Source: Pseudomonadota bacterium
GTDB lineage: Bacteria > Pseudomonadota > Alphaproteobacteria > Reyranellales > Reyranellaceae
DNA length: 11,360 nucleotides
NCBI GenBank assembly: GCA_023436825.1
Contig: JAEZHS010000401.1
Location: forward strand, 1 to 11,360
Direction: 5' to 3'
The notes under the pieces were generated by a model that saw nothing but the letters and a program-made list of their open reading frames with translations, had not been told where the DNA came from and searched no databases. How positions within the stretch are numbered: the stretch's first letter is position 1; every line of letters begins with the position of its first letter. Positions 7,987 through 11,360 of the stretch are shown here, one piece after another. Made by a program: the position numbers and the translations under genes.

Positions 7987-9234
7987 TCAATCGCGACGGG
8001 CGGCGCGATCGATGAACAGCGTGCCGCTGGTCACGACGGTCTCGCCGACGGTGAGCCCCTTCTTGACCTCGACCAGCCCATTGCTCGTGTCGCCGCCCAC
8101 GATGGGGCGCGACACCACGGTCTTGCTGTCGGGCCGCGCCACCCAGACGCGGGCATTGGCGCCCTCGTAGACGATCGAATCGGCCGGCACCGCAGGCATC
8201 GACCGGTCGTCGCCTGAGACGATGCGGAAGGAGGCGAACATCTCGGGCTTGAGCTCGAGGTTGTGGTTCTTGACTGCAGCGCGCACCGGCAGCCGGCGCG
8301 TGTTGGGATCGAGGGCCGGCGCGACATAGTCGAGCTTGGCGCTGAACACCTGGCCGGGGAAGGCTAGCACGGTGACATGGACCGGCGCGCCGACCCTCAT
8401 CCGCGGCGCGTCGGACTCGCGCACATTGGCAACCAGCCACACCGTCGACAGGTCGCCGATCGTGAACACCGGATCGTTGGCGCCGGCGTTGATGTACTGG
8501 CCCAAGCCCACCTTGCGCTGGATGACGGTGCCGGCGATCGGCGCCGCCACGATGGTTTCGGCACCGACACGATCGCGCTTCTCGAGATCGGCAATCTCCT
8601 CGTCGCTACGGCCCAGGATGCGCAGCCGGTTGCGAACCGCCGCCAGGGTGATCTCGGCCGAGCGCAGGTCGCCTTGGGCGGCCACCAGATCCGATTGCGC
8701 CTGCTCGTAGTCCTTCAGGGCGCCCCCGCGGATTGCCAGCAGCTCCTTCTGGCGCTTCTCGGCGGCCTGAGAAAGCACGAGCTTGGATTTGGCTTTTTCG
8801 ACGCCGGCTACGGCGGTGATGAGATCGTTGTGACCTTGCACGAACTCGCTCGCCTCGATGGCGAACAGCGGCGCGCCGCGCTCGACGTAGTCGCCGGGCT
8901 TGACGATCAAGCGGCTGACGCGACCGGAATACGGCGAGAATACCGGCGTCGTCGTGTCCTCGTTGATGGCGATGCGGCCATCGGTGGCCCGCTCCTCGCG
9001 GAACGCCATCGGCTCGACCTTTGCGAACCGGAAGGCTGACCACTGCGAATCGCTCGGCCGGAAAGAGCCATCACTTTCGACGACGGCCGGTGGCCGCATC
9101 AGCGCGTTGCCGGGGTTCGTGTTCAACATCATCCATCCGCCGACCATGGCAAGACCCGCGAGGCCCGCGCCGGCAAACCACCAACGGTGGCGCGGCAGGC
9201 GCTTGGTCAGCGAGGAAGTGGTTGGCGTGCTCAT
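7987..9234 (-). CDS. RND efflux periplasmic adaptor (membrane fusion protein, CzcB/CusB-like)
   Basis: This 415-aa adaptor links the inner-membrane RND pump to the outer-membrane channel. A basic N-terminus (KRLPRHRWW) precedes one membrane anchor at about residues 18-37. Two lipoyl-like half motifs follow: SGRVSRLIVKPGDYVERG near residues 103-120 and AGTVIQRKVGLGQYINAG near 234-251. They flank a Gln/Ala/Glu-rich coiled-coil hairpin at about 128-222. A beta-barrel and a membrane-proximal domain make up the rest. It lacks the Met- or His-rich N-terminal metal-binding stretch of some CusB/CzcB proteins. It is the first gene of the efflux operon and lies divergent from the response regulator. 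The ATG at 9234 is the only in-frame start before an upstream stop (near 9313), although no good Shine-Dalgarno sequence precedes it. The stop is TGA at 7987-7989. The family assignment is secure; the metal served is not. Confidence 0.94.
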   Translation of the reverse strand: MSTPTTSSLTKRLPRHRWWFAGAGLAGLAMVGGWMMLNTNPGNALMRPPAVVESDGSFRPSDSQWSAFRFAKVEPMAFREERATDGRIAINEDTTTPVFSPYSGRVSRLIVKPGDYVERGAPLFAIEASEFVQGHNDLITAVAGVEKAKSKLVLSQAAEKRQKELLAIRGGALKDYEQAQSDLVAAQGDLRSAEITLAAVRNRLRILGRSDEEIADLEKRDRVGAETIVAAPIAGTVIQRKVGLGQYINAGANDPVFTIGDLSTVWLVANVRESDAPRMRVGAPVHVTVLAFPGQVFSAKLDYVAPALDPNTRRLPVRAAVKNHNLELKPEMFASFRIVSGDDRSMPAVPADSIVYEGANARVWVARPDSKTVVSRPIVGGDTSNGLVEVKKGLTVGETVVTSGTLFIDRAARRD

Positions 9235-9345
9235 TGGCCGGGAACTTAGGGAGTCCAGATTACGGAAGCCTGACGCCCTGCGTTGGGGCCTGTGACGGGA
9301 TGCTAGAATGCGTTACACCGCTCTGACATGGCGTAAGGCACATCG
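9235..9345. promoter_or_regulatory. Divergent promoter region between efflux operon and response regulator
   Basis: This 111-bp gap must hold the promoters for both the leftward efflux operon and the rightward regulator gene. For the regulator I see a -10-like TAGAAT at 9304-9309. A poor -35 (TTGGGG, 9283-9288) sits at a short 15-bp spacing. GCGTTA (9310-9315) and GCGTAA (9331-9336) are imperfect direct repeats 21 bases apart, about two helical turns. They could be half-sites for an OmpR-family regulator, but this is weak. I found no convincing -35/-10 pair for the leftward operon. Autoregulation by the divergent regulator is an inference from layout only. Confidence 0.45.
9334..9338 (+). promoter_or_regulatory. 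Ribosome binding site of the response regulator gene
   Basis: TAAGG lies seven bases before the ATG at 9346. It supports that start, which also begins the canonical receiver-domain N-terminus MRILLVEDN. Confidence 0.6.
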
Positions 9346-10026
9346 ATGCGCATCCTTCTTGTCGAGGACAACGCTGAACTCGTTTCCCTGATCCTCAGAG
9401 GGCTCGAACGCAGCGGAATCGCCGCTGATCCGGTGGGGAACGCCGCCGATGCTGGCCATGCTCTGGCAATGGTTCGCTATGCGGCCGTGGTGCTCGACCT
9501 GGGATTGCCGGACGAGGACGGCCTGTCGTGGCTGCGCGGCATACGTGCTCGCGGCGATTCGACACCCGTGCTCGTGCTGACGGCGCGCGACGGCGTCAGC
9601 GACCGCGTCACCGGATTGCGCGCAGGCGCCGACGACTATCTGGTCAAGCCGTTCGCCATGGAAGAGCTCGTGGCGCGTCTCAGGGCATTGCTGCGGCGCT
9701 CTGACAATCTTCTCGGCCAGTGCCTGTCACTGGGCAACGTCGCGCTCGACACCGAGGGCCGGCAAGTAACCGTCGGCGGCACCGTGCGTCCGTTCTCCAG
9801 CCGCGAGACGGCAGTGCTGGAAATCCTGCTCAGGCGTTGCGGCAACGTCGCGCCCAAGCGGCTGTTCGAGGATCACCTCTTCGGCCTGACCGACGAGGTC
9901 GGATCCAATGCGGTGGAGGTCTACATCCATCGCCTGCGGCGCATGCTGGCCGACAGCGGCGCCACGGTGCAGGTCCACACGGTCCGCGGCGTCGGCTACA
10001 TGCTGGCCGAAGCGAAGGCAGACTGA
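9346..10026 (+). CDS. OmpR/PhoB-family two-component response regulator
   Basis: This 226-aa cytoplasmic DNA-binding regulator resembles the QseB/TctD/PmrA branch. The receiver domain covers about residues 1-117, with the acidic pocket E7/D8, phospho-acceptor D51 in VVLDLGLPDEDG, T79 in LVLTAR and K101 in DDYLVKP. The winged-helix Trans_reg_C domain covers about residues 125-222, with FSSRETAVLEILLRR, the recognition region SNAVEVYIHRLRRML and the end motif VRGVGYML. All phosphorylation residues are present, so it should respond to a sensor kinase, yet none lies next to it in this window: the downstream DNA is intergenic and then katG. It is divergent from the metal-efflux operon, an arrangement that usually means the regulator controls the neighbouring pump genes; that link is inferred. 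Start ATG at 9346 with TAAGG upstream; stop TGA at 10024-10026. Confidence 0.95.
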   Translation: MRILLVEDNAELVSLILRGLERSGIAADPVGNAADAGHALAMVRYAAVVLDLGLPDEDGLSWLRGIRARGDSTPVLVLTARDGVSDRVTGLRAGADDYLVKPFAMEELVARLRALLRRSDNLLGQCLSLGNVALDTEGRQVTVGGTVRPFSSRETAVLEILLRRCGNVAPKRLFEDHLFGLTDEVGSNAVEVYIHRLRRMLADSGATVQVHTVRGVGYMLAEAKAD

Positions 10027-10061
10027 GAACAGCTAGGGGCCGATCGCTTCTTCGTCTTCCA

Positions 10062-10135
10062 GACCGCGCGCATCCTGCGCGCTCATGATCATGCGCGCAT
10101 GTGAATGCGCTTGAGCGCGCAGGATGCGCGCTGTC
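10062..10135. repeat. Long GC-rich inverted repeat (possible terminator or dispersed palindromic element)
   Basis: Bases 10066-10085 and 10112-10131 form a perfect 20-bp inverted repeat. Adding three further pairs beyond one mismatch (10062-10064 with 10133-10135) gives a stem with 23 of 24 pairs. The 26-base loop is itself palindromic: CATGATCATG (10084-10093) overlaps CATGCGCGCATG (10090-10101). The repeat starts 36 bases after the response regulator stop. It could end transcription from that gene and insulate katG, but there is no T-run on either side, so it is not a standard intrinsic terminator. The length and the nested palindromes also fit a REP/MITE-like dispersed repeat; searching the rest of the genome would be needed to tell. 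Confidence 0.75.
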
Positions 10136-10237
10136 CGCAAGAGAATGAATTCCCAGCCGTCAATGTATGCCTTCGGGCACTGCCCAGCCGGCTCCCAAGC
10201 GCTAGAGTGCATTTCCAAATGGACCTCCGTCGCCCAC
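10136..10237. other. Intergenic DNA with no recognised feature
   Basis: This stretch lies between the inverted repeat and the katG promoter. I see no gene, hairpin or conserved site here. It is more A/T-rich than the coding DNA on either side, which is normal for a regulatory gap. Confidence 0.5.

Positions 10238-11360
<1,123 letters not shown>

Noticed and set aside
10062..10135. Short CRISPR-like unit or standard intrinsic terminator
   Set aside because: There is only one inverted pair with no repeated spacing, so it is not CRISPR. There is no T-run after the stem on either strand, so a standard terminator call is not supported.

Overview
The window is high-GC DNA (clearly above 60% G+C by eye) from a Gram-negative bacterium. 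The tripartite RND efflux genes require an outer membrane. The codon usage, plus a Fur/Irr-type palindrome in front of katG, point to an alphaproteobacterium (Rhizobiales or Rhodospirillales-like). This is an inference and I cannot name a genus. The first 33 bases are not genomic: they are a near-perfect copy of the Illumina Nextera read-1 transposase adapter, so position 1 is the end of a contig, probably from a draft or metagenome assembly.

Positions 39-9234, all on the minus strand, hold one metal-efflux operon. Reading in the direction of transcription, it contains a periplasmic adaptor (MFP, 9234-7987), a first CzcA-type heavy-metal RND pump (RND1, 7950-4798), a NodT-family outer-membrane lipoprotein (OMF, 4798-3269) and a second, closely related pump (RND2, 3191-39). 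The spacings are 36 bp, a 1-base stop/start overlap and 77 bp. Together they would form an envelope-spanning complex exporting divalent metal ions. Both pumps carry the Asp-Asp-Glu triad of CzcA-type transporters in the fourth membrane helix rather than the CusA (Cu/Ag) pattern. Two pumps share a single adaptor and a single outer-membrane channel.

Divergent from this operon, across a 111-bp gap, is an OmpR/PhoB-family response regulator (9346-10026), the obvious candidate regulator of the efflux genes. No sensor kinase accompanies it in the window. Downstream is a 267-bp intergenic region. It contains a long GC-rich inverted repeat (10062-10135) and then a compact katG promoter whose spacer is filled by a perfect 7-1-7 palindrome. 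The window ends inside katG (10294 onward, first 355 codons), a bifunctional catalase-peroxidase with all active-site residues seen so far intact.

The gene families are all well known and I see no undescribed system. The points worth a second look are the adapter at the contig end, the tandem pump pair with runs of up to 68 identical bases, the orphan response regulator, the katG operator and the long inverted repeat.
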